From Staphylococcus simulans (GTDB lineage Bacteria; Bacillota; Bacilli; Staphylococcales; Staphylococcaceae): a stretch of 42,487 nt of DNA. Below, piece after piece: positions 1-8,478 of this stretch. How positions within the stretch are numbered: position 1 is the first letter of the stretch; every line of letters starts with the position of its first letter. The notes under the pieces are model-generated. The model was not told the DNA's origin. It searched no databases and saw only the letters and a program-made list of their open reading frames with translations. The stretch is taken from NCBI RefSeq assembly GCF_003043455.1, contig NZ_PZGG01000018.1, positions 1 to 42,487 on the forward strand, read 5' to 3'. The translations under genes and the position numbers were made by a program.

Positions 1-59
1 CTCTAATTATACGTGAGGGCTTTATTTTTTTGAAATAATATGAGTATTTTATATAAAAA

Positions 60-91
60 GCCGAGGAAAATCATTAAAGATTCTCCTCGGC
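60..91 (-). terminator. Rho-independent terminator of the Nudix-helicase operon
   Basis: An 8-bp GC-rich stem pairs GCCGAGGA (60-67) with TCCTCGGC (84-91). The loop can extend by pairing AATC with GATT. On the minus strand the hairpin is followed by CTTTTTATATAAAA, so it fits the end of the helicase gene whose stop is at 132. On the plus strand it is followed by CTTTTATTTG, so it may also serve a gene to the left of the window. Confidence 0.75.
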
Positions 92-100
92 TTTTATTTG

Positions 101-120
101 AGACTGGATTTATGTCCCAG
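101..120 (-). repeat. Staphylococcal intergenic 'CTGGGACATAAATCC' sequence
   Basis: Read on the minus strand, just after the helicase stop codon, the sequence is CTGGGACATAAATCCAGTCT. I recall GGGACATAAATCC-like strings as common in staphylococcal intergenic regions next to terminators. Here it directly precedes the terminator hairpin at 60-91. The identification is from memory of the motif, and no second copy was found in this window. Confidence 0.4.
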
Positions 121-131
121 CCCCAATCCAT

Positions 132-3005
132 TTACTTTTCAACTAAATAACGATAAATATCATCGCGTACAGGTGTATCTAAAGCGAGATGCATCGTAAC
201 CACATCTTTGCCATCTGGCATTTTTGTTTGTGCTTCAGTACCAGGCATAAAACGTGCTTGACCTAAATAATAGAAGTCCGTTCCTTCACCATCTTCTTTC
301 TTCACAAAGAGATACATCGGAGTATCTAATTCTTGATGTCGCATGACTTTTTGAACTTCATCAGAACTTAACTTTCTTGGTGAACGTGTGAACCATTTCA
401 ATTCATTTTGATTAATAAATTGATCTTCATACGCTGTATTGTCACTGATATCTTCACTTTTGTGATACGTTATGAAAATTGGCAATGTGTTATGCTTTTG
501 TTTATAGCCATTAATCACTGCGGATTCATCTTTATCCCAATTCATGACTTTCACAAAGTCTTTTCTGGAATAACGTTCATACAGCAAGAAGTCGTTTTGA
601 TTACGATAAACATGCTTATGTTTATATTGAGCTAATTCGATTAAATCGTTAATGTGATGACGGAAGACTTCATTGCTTAAATTCGTTTTAAACTGCTCTG
701 TAAGTCCAATAAGATTGTGTTCTTTATCCCATTCAATCATCGGGGTACCATATCTTTTATCTATATTCTTACTGAAGAAAGTTTCGTCTAATATTTTCAG
801 ACTGGTATGTACATCCGCGGTTTTGATTTCACTATCTTTTTGTTGAAGTTTTTCAACTAAACTTTTAAAGCTTTCGTCTTGGCTCATCAATAACTCTAAT
901 GCTAAATAATCGGTATTCTTCAAACCTTTCGCTAATTCTTGAGAGATGAACGTCAAGTTCTTAGAAGCATTTTCAGAGATTCTTGTAATAATATTTGTTT
1001 TCTCAACTAGAAATTGTTCATAATTTCCATACTTTGAAAGAATTACTTCCGGATCAATCGAATGTTGATGAATGAAATCCATTAAAGTCGGTGTACGACC
1101 AATGCGTGCTTTGACTTCATTGAATGCTTGTAAAATCATAGCTTTCTTATTTAAAGTCGCAGATTGAATCGAATCAAAGATTCTCTTTTGGGCTACTTCT
1201 TCAAAATTAATCGTTGAAACACCTTTTAATGGCGCATAGTCCGAAATAAATTTTCGATAACTGTCTTTATTATGAGAGTGGTCACCTGACAATGCGATTG
1301 GAATCATATAGTTATTCTTATAATTCCCAATGAAATCAATGACTGTCACATAATCTTTGTTCGCACTCTTACGTAATCCGCGTCCGAGTTGTTGTACAAA
1401 GATAATACTTGATTGCGTACTCCTTAACATTACCACTTGATTGATTTCAGGAATATCAATCCCCTCGTTAAACAAATCTACCGTAATTATATAATTCAAG
1501 CTGCCGTCTTTTAATTGTTGTATCACTTCATTACGCTGCTTTTGTGAATCTGCACCTGTTAAAGGTTTTGTCGGAATGCCTTTGTCATTTAATTTTTGCG
1601 CTAAAGCTTGTGCCTCTTTTTTACGACTGACAAAAATCAATCCCTTTAATTCATCACCAGAATAACCGTAATAATGCGTCTTCTCTAAAATATATTTCAC
1701 ACGGTCATCAGATGCTAAGAGTTTTAAGTCTTGAGTATTATCATCCACAACTTGTCCTTCTTGAATATAATCTGAGACACCGAAATAATGGAAAGGACAT
1801 AAAATATCGCTTTCTAACGCTTTTTGAAGGCGAATTTCATAAGCGACATTATGATTAAATTGCGCAAAGACACTTAAATCATCACTTCGTTCAGGTGTTG
1901 CGGTCATTCCTAACATGAATTTCGGTTGAAAGTAATGGAAGATATTTTGATAACTTTGTGCCGCTGAACGATGCGCTTCATCAAAGACAATGTAATCAAA
2001 AGCTGCTGGGTCAAACTGTTGATAAATGTCAGGCTTCGACATTGTTTGTACAGTCGCGAATAAATACTTCGCATCCAAATTCTTTTCAGTTCCTGTCAAT
2101 TTCGCAAAGTCCGCTTCATTCTCATCTGCCAATACTTTACGATAAGCTGCCAATGCATCATTTAAGATAGTTTCACTATGCACGACAAATAAGAAACGCT
2201 TAGGTTTAAACGCACGGACATCTAACGCGGACATAATCGTTTTACCTGTCCCCGTCGCAGAAATAATCAGTGCCTTTTCTTCTCCTCGAGCACGCATCTT
2301 CGCTAAACCTTTCAAGGCTTCTACCTGCATTAAGTTCGGTTCAATTTTAATCGCTTCATGAATTTTATTTTCTAACAACGTTTGTTTCTGACTTTCTTCA
2401 AACAACCGTTGTGTCATTTGCGGTTGATACACCTCACGATACGCCTCAATCCAAGCTTCTGTTAAAGGTGTACTGTCTTCCCATAATCCATTGAATTGGT
2501 CTTTTACTTTATAAACTAAATCACCATTTCGATGAGAAGATAATAAAATATTATGTTCATAATTAACTTTCAAAGCATTGGAAGTTAAGTTTGAACTCCC
2601 AACGACTAACGTAGAATAAGCATCATGATCAAAAATATAACCTTTCGCATGAAAGCCTGAAACATCTGTCACACGTACTTCCACATTGTCTAACTTCATC
2701 AACTCTTCATACACTTTTGGTGAATTGAAACCTAAATAATTGGAAGTTAATATTTTACCTTTAACACCACGTTGTGACATATCATATAAATGCGACTTCA
2801 GACTTTGGAGGCCGCTCGGTGTAATAAAAGCGACTGATATCATAAATGACTGACACTTTTCTAGTTCATCGATAAGCGTTGCAAGCACATTTTCTTTTTG
2901 ATTATTCAGCAATAACTTCGGCACATGGTGTCCTTGATGCACAATAGAACGATCGATAAAGCCTTTATGGAGCGACTGGGTTAAATCCTCAATTAAATGT
3001 TCCAT
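132..3005 (-). CDS. PLD-like nuclease / superfamily 2 helicase fusion with DUF3427
   Basis: This is a three-part DNA-processing protein of about 957 residues. The N-terminal part is phospholipase-D-like: near residue 117 it has the HxK motif (FHAKGYIFD), followed by GSSNLTSNAL. An SF2 helicase core follows, with Walker A SATGTGKT near residue 248, DEAH near 340 and motif VI VQQLGRGLRKS near 540. The C-terminal third matches the DUF3427 pattern, with PMYLFVKK and FYYLGQA near the end. Two in-frame ATGs exist (3011 and 3005). I prefer 3005, because AAGGG then lies 8 bases upstream instead of 2. The start overlaps the stop of the Nudix gene, which suggests translational coupling. PLD-helicase fusions occur both as repair-type enzymes and in defence islands. 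The exact substrate cannot be read from sequence. Confidence 0.85.
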   Translation of the reverse strand: MEHLIEDLTQSLHKGFIDRSIVHQGHHVPKLLLNNQKENVLATLIDELEKCQSFMISVAFITPSGLQSLKSHLYDMSQRGVKGKILTSNYLGFNSPKVYEELMKLDNVEVRVTDVSGFHAKGYIFDHDAYSTLVVGSSNLTSNALKVNYEHNILLSSHRNGDLVYKVKDQFNGLWEDSTPLTEAWIEAYREVYQPQMTQRLFEESQKQTLLENKIHEAIKIEPNLMQVEALKGLAKMRARGEEKALIISATGTGKTIMSALDVRAFKPKRFLFVVHSETILNDALAAYRKVLADENEADFAKLTGTEKNLDAKYLFATVQTMSKPDIYQQFDPAAFDYIVFDEAHRSAAQSYQNIFHYFQPKFMLGMTATPERSDDLSVFAQFNHNVAYEIRLQKALESDILCPFHYFGVSDYIQEGQVVDDNTQDLKLLASDDRVKYILEKTHYYGYSGDELKGLIFVSRKKEAQALAQKLNDKGIPTKPLTGADSQKQRNEVIQQLKDGSLNYIITVDLFNEGIDIPEINQVVMLRSTQSSIIFVQQLGRGLRKSANKDYVTVIDFIGNYKNNYMIPIALSGDHSHNKDSYRKFISDYAPLKGVSTINFEEVAQKRIFDSIQSATLNKKAMILQAFNEVKARIGRTPTLMDFIHQHSIDPEVILSKYGNYEQFLVEKTNIITRISENASKNLTFISQELAKGLKNTDYLALELLMSQDESFKSLVEKLQQKDSEIKTADVHTSLKILDETFFSKNIDKRYGTPMIEWDKEHNLIGLTEQFKTNLSNEVFRHHINDLIELAQYKHKHVYRNQNDFLLYERYSRKDFVKVMNWDKDESAVINGYKQKHNTLPIFITYHKSEDISDNTAYEDQFINQNELKWFTRSPRKLSSDEVQKVMRHQELDTPMYLFVKKEDGEGTDFYYLGQARFMPGTEAQTKMPDGKDVVTMHLALDTPVRDDIYRYLVEK

Positions 3006-3010
3006 AAGCA

Positions 3011-3403
3011 TTACCCTTGTTCAACAAGCAAGTCTACTGCCGGAATGTCTGCCGGTGCCCACTCTAATTGGTGTAACGCTTTAGGAGCCAACCATTTAAT
3101 TTGGCTATGTTCAGTTAATGTCGGCATCGTTTGTTGTAGGGTACAACGATACGTTGTCAGTTCAATAATCGCAAAATCATATTCATGTGTGGTAGTCGTA
3201 ACTTTCTCGCCAACTGCTAAATCACATTTCATTTCTTCTTGGATTTCACGTTTTAACGCTTCAATATCTGTTTCACCTTGTTCAATTTTACCGCCCGGAA
3301 ATTCCCATAATAACGGTAGACTCATTTGTTCACTGCGTTGTGCACATAAAATGTTACCTTGGTGTTCAATCACTGCACCTACGACTCTGATTAACTTTTT
3401 CAT
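3011..3403 (-). CDS. Nudix hydrolase, MutT / 8-oxo-dGTP diphosphatase type
   Basis: This 130-residue single-domain Nudix protein opens with a beta strand (IRVVGAVIEHQGNILCAQR). It has a clear Nudix box around residues 37-58: GGKIEQGE, seven residues, REIQEE. The Gly that usually follows EE is Met here. WEFPGGKIE just before the box is typical of MutT-like pyrophosphohydrolases that clean oxidised or unusual nucleoside triphosphates. The ATG is preceded by GGAGG with six bases of spacing. Its stop (TAA) shares a base with the first ATG of the helicase gene, so the two are probably one transcript. Length is normal for the family. The substrate is inferred, not shown. Confidence 0.85.
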   Translation of the reverse strand: MKKLIRVVGAVIEHQGNILCAQRSEQMSLPLLWEFPGGKIEQGETDIEALKREIQEEMKCDLAVGEKVTTTTHEYDFAIIELTTYRCTLQQTMPTLTEHSQIKWLAPKALHQLEWAPADIPAVDLLVEQG

Positions 3404-3456
3404 ATGTATCCTCCGCTCACTTCAATATTTCATTACTTATAAGCAGGATCTCATTT

Positions 3457-3484
3457 TTTATAAAAGATTGCCACACAATTGCAG
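3457..3484 (-). promoter_or_regulatory. Possible sigma-A promoter of the Nudix-helicase operon
   Basis: On the minus strand CTGCAA (-35) is separated by 16 bases from TATAAA (-10), about 50 bases upstream of the Nudix ATG. The boxes are imperfect and the region is AT-rich, so this is a candidate only. Confidence 0.3.
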
Positions 3485-3511
3485 CAATTTTTTATTTTTT
3501 TCATAAAAAAT

Positions 3512-3530
3512 AGACAGGCGCGGCCTGTCT
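3512..3530 (-). terminator. Rho-independent terminator after the AbrB-like gene
   Basis: A perfect 8-bp stem (AGACAGGC / GCCTGTCT) with a 3-base loop starts 14 bases past the stop codon at 3544. On the minus strand it is followed by ATTTTTTATGAAAAAA. It separates the DUF488-AbrB transcript from the Nudix-helicase operon. Confidence 0.8.
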
Positions 3531-3543
3531 GTTCATCATTTGG

Positions 3544-3798
3544 TTATCTTTCAATCAAACCGTGAATAATATCTCCATGTCGTTCTAATGTTCTGTCTGC
3601 TAATGAAATAATCATAGAATCTCTTTTTAATTCGCTGTCATCTTTAACAATTGAATACGTATCATGCATTTTCACAAAATTTAAAGTTGAACCTTCTTCA
3701 AGTTTTAAATCATTTAATACTTCTGGCGGAATTTCTACAAAATAACGTGTTCCGTTTCTTCTGACATGTTGTTGATTCAATATGTTGTTCTGATTCAT
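3544..3798 (-). CDS. Small SpoVT/AbrB-fold protein, MazE/PemI-like orphan antitoxin or regulator
   Basis: This is an 84-residue protein. Its first ~50 residues fit the swapped-hairpin AbrB/MazE DNA-binding fold: RRNGTRYFVEIPPEVLNDLKL, then EGSTLNFV. The C-terminal tail (SLADRTLERHGDIIHGLIER) is helical and resembles the toxin-wrapping tail of Firmicute MazE/PemI antitoxins. I start it at 3798, where GGAG sits nine bases upstream; the longer frame adds only five residues. It lies 36 bases after the DUF488 gene and is probably cotranscribed with it. No MazF/PemK-like ribonuclease gene is adjacent. It may therefore be an orphan antitoxin, a stand-alone regulator, or partnered elsewhere. Confidence 0.7.
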   Translation of the reverse strand: MNQNNILNQQHVRRNGTRYFVEIPPEVLNDLKLEEGSTLNFVKMHDTYSIVKDDSELKRDSMIISLADRTLERHGDIIHGLIER

Positions 3799-3834
3799 AC
3801 AGAAACACTCCATTCATTTTTATATATAAAAATG

Positions 3835-4407
3835 TCAATCTGTTTTTTTCGGATATACTACCTCTCCATCATCTTCAATAATCGGCATCGCACCCCATTG
3901 TCCTAACTTATGTGGCTGCGCAATAATATCACCTTTATTATTTTGCATAATATGATACACGTCCCAACCATGCGCAGCTAAATAATTACTGACAATCAGA
4001 CGATGACAACGTGCTGGATGATGTTCTGAACACATATAAGCTGTCGTTTGGTTTTGTGCTGTTTCTGTTAATCTTTTAATACCTTCTTTGAAATCGTCTG
4101 TTAATGTATAGTCGGCATAGTTATGGAAAGATTCATTTTGCCAACCACTATTCAAGCTGCGTCCCACTGTTTCACTGGGTTGTCTGCGTCCACCTAGAAA
4201 TTGGTCCGTTTGATACTCAATCCCCGCTTCTTTTAACCATGTCTTCATATTGTCATCTTTAAATTGCGGATGCTTACGGCTCTTCGTAAAGGCTCTGATG
4301 TCCATTAAGACTTCAACATCATATTGTTTCAACATTTCAAGAAATGTTTCCTTATCATGATCAGAATGACCGATGGTATAAATCACCTTTTCTTTGGTTT
4401 GTCCCAT
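3835..4407 (-). CDS. DUF488 family protein
   Basis: This 190-residue protein has the DUF488 hallmarks. The start is YTIGHSDHDKETFLEML, then DIRAFTKSRKHPQF near residue 45, and LGGRRQ near 75. Near 140 comes the conserved C-terminal block YMCSEHHPARCHR. The Cys and CHR residues are the family's conserved, possibly catalytic or redox-active, positions. The biochemical function of the family is not firmly established. I use the ATG at 4407, preceded by AGGTGA six bases upstream. The longer frame starting at 4455 would run through the upstream terminator and the putative promoter. The AbrB-like gene follows 36 bases downstream on the same strand. Confidence 0.8.
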   Translation of the reverse strand: MGQTKEKVIYTIGHSDHDKETFLEMLKQYDVEVLMDIRAFTKSRKHPQFKDDNMKTWLKEAGIEYQTDQFLGGRRQPSETVGRSLNSGWQNESFHNYADYTLTDDFKEGIKRLTETAQNQTTAYMCSEHHPARCHRLIVSNYLAAHGWDVYHIMQNNKGDIIAQPHKLGQWGAMPIIEDDGEVVYPKKTD

Positions 4408-4425
4408 ATTGTTCACCTCTCTCTT

Positions 4426-4455
4426 ACTATAGCCTGTTAAAAGAAAAACACGCAA
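4426..4455 (-). promoter_or_regulatory. Possible promoter of the DUF488-AbrB transcript
   Basis: On the minus strand TTGCGT and TATAGT are separated by 18 bases. The implied start of transcription is only about 12 bases upstream of the ATG at 4407, just enough to include the AGGTGA ribosome binding site. The -35 box falls inside the distal arm of the preceding gene's terminator (4448-4487). Confidence 0.35.
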
Positions 4456-4487
4456 AAACAGTCTCTTTAAAGACTACTTTTGCGTGT
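4448..4487 (-). terminator. Rho-independent terminator after the GT2-TagF gene
   Basis: The outer stem ACACGCAAAA (4448-4457) pairs with TTTTGCGTGT (4478-4487). An inner stem AGTCT/AGACT lies at 4460-4475. On the minus strand the hairpin is followed by TTTTTCTTTT. It begins eight bases beyond the stop at 4495. Confidence 0.85.
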
Positions 4488-4494
4488 CGACGTG

Positions 4495-6669
4495 TTATTC
4501 TTTTTCTTCAATACCTTGGTGAATCAATTCACCGATATATTGTGACGCTTTTCCATTTTCGATACTGCAGAAACGATTGTAGAATGCATCAATCTTATCT
4601 TGATATTCTGCTTGTACTTTCGGTAAATCTTTTAAACTTTCAGCGAGTTTATGCGCATCTGTGAAAATTGGTCCTGGTAAATCATTATGGTAATCCATAT
4701 AGAAGCCGCGTAAACCTTTACCGTATTTCTCAATATCATACGCAAAGAAGAACTGTGGACGTTTTAAAATACCATAATCGAACATCACAGATGAATAATC
4801 GGTAATCAACGCATCTGAAATCAAGAAGATTTCTGAAACATCGTCATAATCAGATACATCAATCGCAAAGTTCTCATATCCAGATAAGTCTAAGGCGTTC
4901 GCAATCAGATAATGCATACGTAATAAGATGACATAGTCATCACCTAATTGTTTATATAAATTATCTAAGTCGATTTTAAGGTTGAATAAGTATTGTCCTT
5001 TTTTAATAAACTCATCATCACGCCATGTCGGTGCATAAGTAATAACTTTTTTATCTTTAGGAATATTAAGCTTCTCACGAATATCTTTAAGATACTCCGT
5101 ATCATGTTGACGATTGACGAGGACATCATTTCTTGGGTAACCAATTTCTAAGACACGGTCTCTATCCATCCAAAAGGCTGATTCAAAAATTTCAGTAGAG
5201 TAACGGTTGGGGGATACTAAGTAATCCCAACGTTCTGTTTCTTCTCTGAAATTACGTTTATATGCGGGCGTTGTTGTGCCTGGCATACGAACCACCTTCA
5301 TATCATTGGCCAAACGTTTCAACGGCGTACCATGCCATGTTTGAATATACGTTTGATTCTCTTTCTTGTTGATATAAAGCGGTGTACGTGCATTCGTAAC
5401 CCAATAATGTGCTTTTGAATAAGCTTCGTAATAAGCTTTAGAACCTTTTTTCACTTTAGTCGCATTACCTGGGACATAAGTTTTAGCAGGGTTCTTCAAT
5501 ACCCATATATAGTTATAATACGGATAATACTTCTGCATATATTCATAAATGTATTTTGGACTATCACTATAGTTTTTACCGCCAAATGTTTCAAAGACAA
5601 TTGTTTTGTTAGAAACATTTTCAGGTGCATCTGTTAACTGATACATAGAACGGTTTTTATTTTTATTACGCATCACAATATTCTTCACATGACGTAACAT
5701 GCCTCTGTATTTGTTGATCGCAATTGCGGCATTAGGTTGGTTAAACATTAACGCCAACATTTCTACTTTAAATAATGAACCGCCATCTGTTTCTTCTAAG
5801 AGATGCCACTTCAATTTTTGAGCTAATTGAATAAGTGTGTCTTGATGTTGTGCATAATGATAAGCATTTTGTTTATTCGCCGGGTCGAATCCTCTACGAA
5901 TCATACTCGCCATTTTATGTGTCATAAATTGACGGACTTTTTTATTTTTTACTTTTTGAATCGTATGCAGATAAGCATCTGCGTAATCTTCAAATAATTG
6001 GTCGAACGCTTGTTGTGTCAGTTGTTCTGTTTCAAAAGGGTCATAGACCTCTCCTCTGAAATAGAATGGGAAACCTAAAATACGCACAAAGCGTTCTGCA
6101 TATGTCAGATAATCCACTACGAAAGAATTGTCGACATACGTCTTCAAGCCTTCATCAAATTGAAGCTGATGTGCTTGTACGATTGCTGTTTTAAATAAAA
6201 TGTTACAAGCCGTATTTTTTCTTAAGAATGAATTAGGGTTTGTCTCAGCGTTCATATATTCCAATCTGATTTTATTCTGATCGATGTATTGCGGTTGATT
6301 GAGTGTAAATTTATTAATCGGTGCGATTAACGCATCTAAACCATTCACTGTTTTTAAATAGAATTGAATCGCATAAGAAGCCAATTCATCATCCGCATCT
6401 AAAAACATAAAGTATGGTGTTTCTACATGCGACATTGCGACGTTACGCGCATGTGCATGCCCTTGGTTTTGTTCAAAGTTAATCACTTCAACCTTTTTAT
6501 CATAGTCTTTCAAGGTGTCTTCTAAAAGTGCTTGAGAACCATCTGTTGATCCATCGTTGACTATAATCACATTAAAATCTTGGTTGCGTTGTTGTTTCAA
6601 GCTCTCGATACAAGCTTGAATATAATCTTCTGAGTTGTAGTATGTGATAATTACTGTTAATTCATTCAT
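4495..6669 (-). CDS. Bifunctional GT2 glycosyltransferase / TagF-like CDP-glycerol glycerophosphotransferase
   Basis: This 724-residue cytoplasmic or membrane-associated enzyme is a fusion. Residues ~1-220 are a GT-A glycosyltransferase of family 2 (TVIITYYNSEDYIQACIESL, then VNDGSTDGS and the DxD-like FLDADDE). Residues ~360-710 are a TagF/TagB-type CDP-glycerol:polyglycerophosphate transferase. That part has the catalytic TWHGTPLKRL (His446), APTWRDDEF, LLRMHY and ITDYSSVMFDY. It probably extends a glycerol- or ribitol-phosphate polymer on the inner membrane face using CDP-activated donors. The ATG at 6669 has AAGGAG nine bases upstream, so the 13 extra residues of the longest frame are rejected. 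The adjacent TagE-like gene, same strand and 165 bases upstream, fits joint synthesis and decoration of a teichoic acid. The exact polyol cannot be told. Confidence 0.85.
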   Translation of the reverse strand: MNELTVIITYYNSEDYIQACIESLKQQRNQDFNVIIVNDGSTDGSQALLEDTLKDYDKKVEVINFEQNQGHAHARNVAMSHVETPYFMFLDADDELASYAIQFYLKTVNGLDALIAPINKFTLNQPQYIDQNKIRLEYMNAETNPNSFLRKNTACNILFKTAIVQAHQLQFDEGLKTYVDNSFVVDYLTYAERFVRILGFPFYFRGEVYDPFETEQLTQQAFDQLFEDYADAYLHTIQKVKNKKVRQFMTHKMASMIRRGFDPANKQNAYHYAQHQDTLIQLAQKLKWHLLEETDGGSLFKVEMLALMFNQPNAAIAINKYRGMLRHVKNIVMRNKNKNRSMYQLTDAPENVSNKTIVFETFGGKNYSDSPKYIYEYMQKYYPYYNYIWVLKNPAKTYVPGNATKVKKGSKAYYEAYSKAHYWVTNARTPLYINKKENQTYIQTWHGTPLKRLANDMKVVRMPGTTTPAYKRNFREETERWDYLVSPNRYSTEIFESAFWMDRDRVLEIGYPRNDVLVNRQHDTEYLKDIREKLNIPKDKKVITYAPTWRDDEFIKKGQYLFNLKIDLDNLYKQLGDDYVILLRMHYLIANALDLSGYENFAIDVSDYDDVSEIFLISDALITDYSSVMFDYGILKRPQFFFAYDIEKYGKGLRGFYMDYHNDLPGPIFTDAHKLAESLKDLPKVQAEYQDKIDAFYNRFCSIENGKASQYIGELIHQGIEEKE

Positions 6670-6716
6670 GATTGTGAACTCCTTACTTTTTATATCTCTG
6701 TTTTCCACATTTTCTT

Positions 6717-6745
6717 ATTTTACTGCTATTTTCTCAGCAAACCAA
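6717..6745 (-). promoter_or_regulatory. Candidate promoter of the GT2-TagF gene
   Basis: On the minus strand TTGGTT and TAAAAT are separated by 17 bases, about 50 bases upstream of the ATG at 6669. This suggests the gene can be transcribed separately from the upstream TagE-like gene. Confidence 0.4.
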
Positions 6746-6834
6746 ATAAGAAACCGTAACAAGTATATACGAAATTTACTTTTTTATCATCATCTGACTA
6801 ATTTAAAAAATTAATAAAAGGTACGTCATTCTAT

Positions 6835-8334
6835 TTATATTAACGTTTTAAATAGCTGTTCGAAATGATGTTGTGCTGCTTGTGGTGTCAAAGGTTGGCG
6901 CGTTTGTACATGTTGAAGCGGGTGATTGATAATACGCTCCATCGCCTGCGCTAAAGCCTCTATATCACCTGTAGGTATTAAATACCCATTCTCACCCTCT
7001 TCAATGATTTCATTTGGGCCATAACGAATGTCATACGCTAATACCGGACAGCCTTCATTAATACTTTCCATCATAGATAATCCGAATCCTTCATATGTAC
7101 TCGTTAAAATTGAAGCACGCGATTCACGAAACACCTCTTTTGGATGATTAGTAAATGGTTCGATTTCCACCACTTCTGCCAACTTCTCTTTGGATATTAA
7201 ATTTTTAATTTCTTCTTGTTCTGGTCCAGAGACACCGCCATATAATTTCAATTTCGTATCGTAACTTTTAGCTTTAAATAGCTTAAATGCCTTTACAATA
7301 TGATCAATGCGTTTCTCTTTTGAAAATCTGCCTAAATACACAAATTGATTTTTTCGTTCTTGTTCAGGTCGTGTACTCGGTTCAATAAAATGCGGAATGA
7401 CTTGTATTTTGTGTTCAGGAACATCCGATTGTGCTAGGATATCTTGTTTTTGTTGTGTTGTCAGCACGATGTATTTTGCTACATTTTCGTGGTGATCTAT
7501 TGCGTAACGATAAGAACCTTTAATATTGTCACCGGTTAAATGTGAACTATGAAAGACGAGTACAGGTTTAATCGCGTGTTGATTGTCAATTAACGGTTCA
7601 TCTAATAAACGCGCATCATTAAACACAATATCTCCATCTTTAAACATCTCGTTATAAAAATACGCAAACAATGCTTTATCGTTTGTAAAACTTCTGATTA
7701 CACGACCTTCGCGATATATCAAAATAGAAGTCGCTTCTGGTTTACCATGTTTATTCTCATCAAACCACTTCTGACAATACACATTCCCGTCTAAATCATA
7801 CATCATTTCACTTATTTTCATATTTTTGCGTGCTGCATAGTAAGTCTTCTTATGCAGATAGCCATAGGTATTATATTCATAGCGGATAACTTTATGTTTC
7901 ACACCAGGTGTCATTACATCTTCAAAATGAACCACTTCTGAATCCTCATAAAACTTACGATATAGTATGTAAGTTTCATCATTTTTATCGTAATAACGTA
8001 CGATATCCCCTTTTTTATTCGTACGTGTTGTGTAGTTTGAGAGTGCCACAGATTGTGTTTTATATTTCTTTTCTTTCTTAAAAGTAGTTTTAGGAATATT
8101 AAATAAATTGTAGCCAGACAGCCAATCATAGAGATTAATGACTTGCGTATCTTTGTTTAAGATACCCTTTTCCCTAAATTCAGCTAATACCTCTGGATAC
8201 TCAATATTGTAGTTGGTCGTTAAAATGGTTTGTTTAATACCTAATGTGTCGTGAATAAATTGGATTCGCTTCAACAATGCTTTCGTTCTTCCTCCGTGAT
8301 TCGGAGGTAAAGTTGATGTAACAGTATAAATCAA
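6835..8334 (-). CDS. TagE/TarM-like GT4 glycosyltransferase with DUF1975-type insert
   Basis: This retaining GT-B enzyme of about 499 residues probably adds a sugar to the poly(polyol-phosphate) chain made by the neighbouring TagF-like enzyme. It opens with YTVTSTLPPNHGGRTKALLKR, the donor-fold glycine loop. Residues ~70-220 form a beta-rich insert like the DUF1975 segment of TarM/TagE/GtfA, containing MYDLDGNVYCQKWFDENK. The C-terminal Rossmann half has FVYLGRFSKEKRIDH and the GT4 motif EGFGLSMMESINEGCPV. The longest frame starts with ATG at 8352. However, the best promoter (8370-8398) would leave only ~11 leader bases and no ribosome binding site for it. I therefore prefer TTG at 8334, which gives an MIYTVTS start. 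Neither start has a strong ribosome binding site. Confidence 0.8.
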   Translation of the reverse strand: MIYTVTSTLPPNHGGRTKALLKRIQFIHDTLGIKQTILTTNYNIEYPEVLAEFREKGILNKDTQVINLYDWLSGYNLFNIPKTTFKKEKKYKTQSVALSNYTTRTNKKGDIVRYYDKNDETYILYRKFYEDSEVVHFEDVMTPGVKHKVIRYEYNTYGYLHKKTYYAARKNMKISEMMYDLDGNVYCQKWFDENKHGKPEATSILIYREGRVIRSFTNDKALFAYFYNEMFKDGDIVFNDARLLDEPLIDNQHAIKPVLVFHSSHLTGDNIKGSYRYAIDHHENVAKYIVLTTQQKQDILAQSDVPEHKIQVIPHFIEPSTRPEQERKNQFVYLGRFSKEKRIDHIVKAFKLFKAKSYDTKLKLYGGVSGPEQEEIKNLISKEKLAEVVEIEPFTNHPKEVFRESRASILTSTYEGFGLSMMESINEGCPVLAYDIRYGPNEIIEEGENGYLIPTGDIEALAQAMERIINHPLQHVQTRQPLTPQAAQHHFEQLFKTLI

Positions 8335-8369
8335 CCCCAAACCCCATTTCATAAAATTTGTTAGAAAAA

Positions 8370-8398
8370 ATTATATCATCTCTATATTTACACTTTAA
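8370..8398 (-). promoter_or_regulatory. Promoter of the TagE-like gene
   Basis: On the minus strand TTAAAG is followed after 17 bases by a perfect TATAAT. The predicted transcription start is near 8363. That argues for the TTG start at 8334 over the ATG at 8352. Confidence 0.6.
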
Positions 8399-8449
8399 CT
8401 AATAAGTAAAACGAAATATTTAAATTTATCCTTTTTCAAGTTAAAATAT

Positions 8450-8478
8450 TTGCCTCTCCATCAAACATACAGTATAGT
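8450..8478 (+). promoter_or_regulatory. Promoter of the TetR-family gene with overlapping inverted repeat
   Basis: TTGCCT and TATAGT are separated by 17 bases, with a predicted start near 8485. An inverted repeat, CAGTATA (8470-8476) and TATACTG (8501-8507), brackets the transcription start. It could be the regulator's own operator, although the arms are short. Confidence 0.5.

Noticed and set aside
2997-3506. Plus-strand frame of 169 codons across the Nudix gene
   Set aside because: It is antisense to a gene with an intact Nudix box, with an unnatural Cys/Ser-rich composition and no ribosome binding site.
4344-4664. Plus-strand frame spanning the DUF488 start and the GT2-TagF end
   Set aside because: It overlaps two well-supported minus-strand genes and a terminator, and encodes no recognisable domain.
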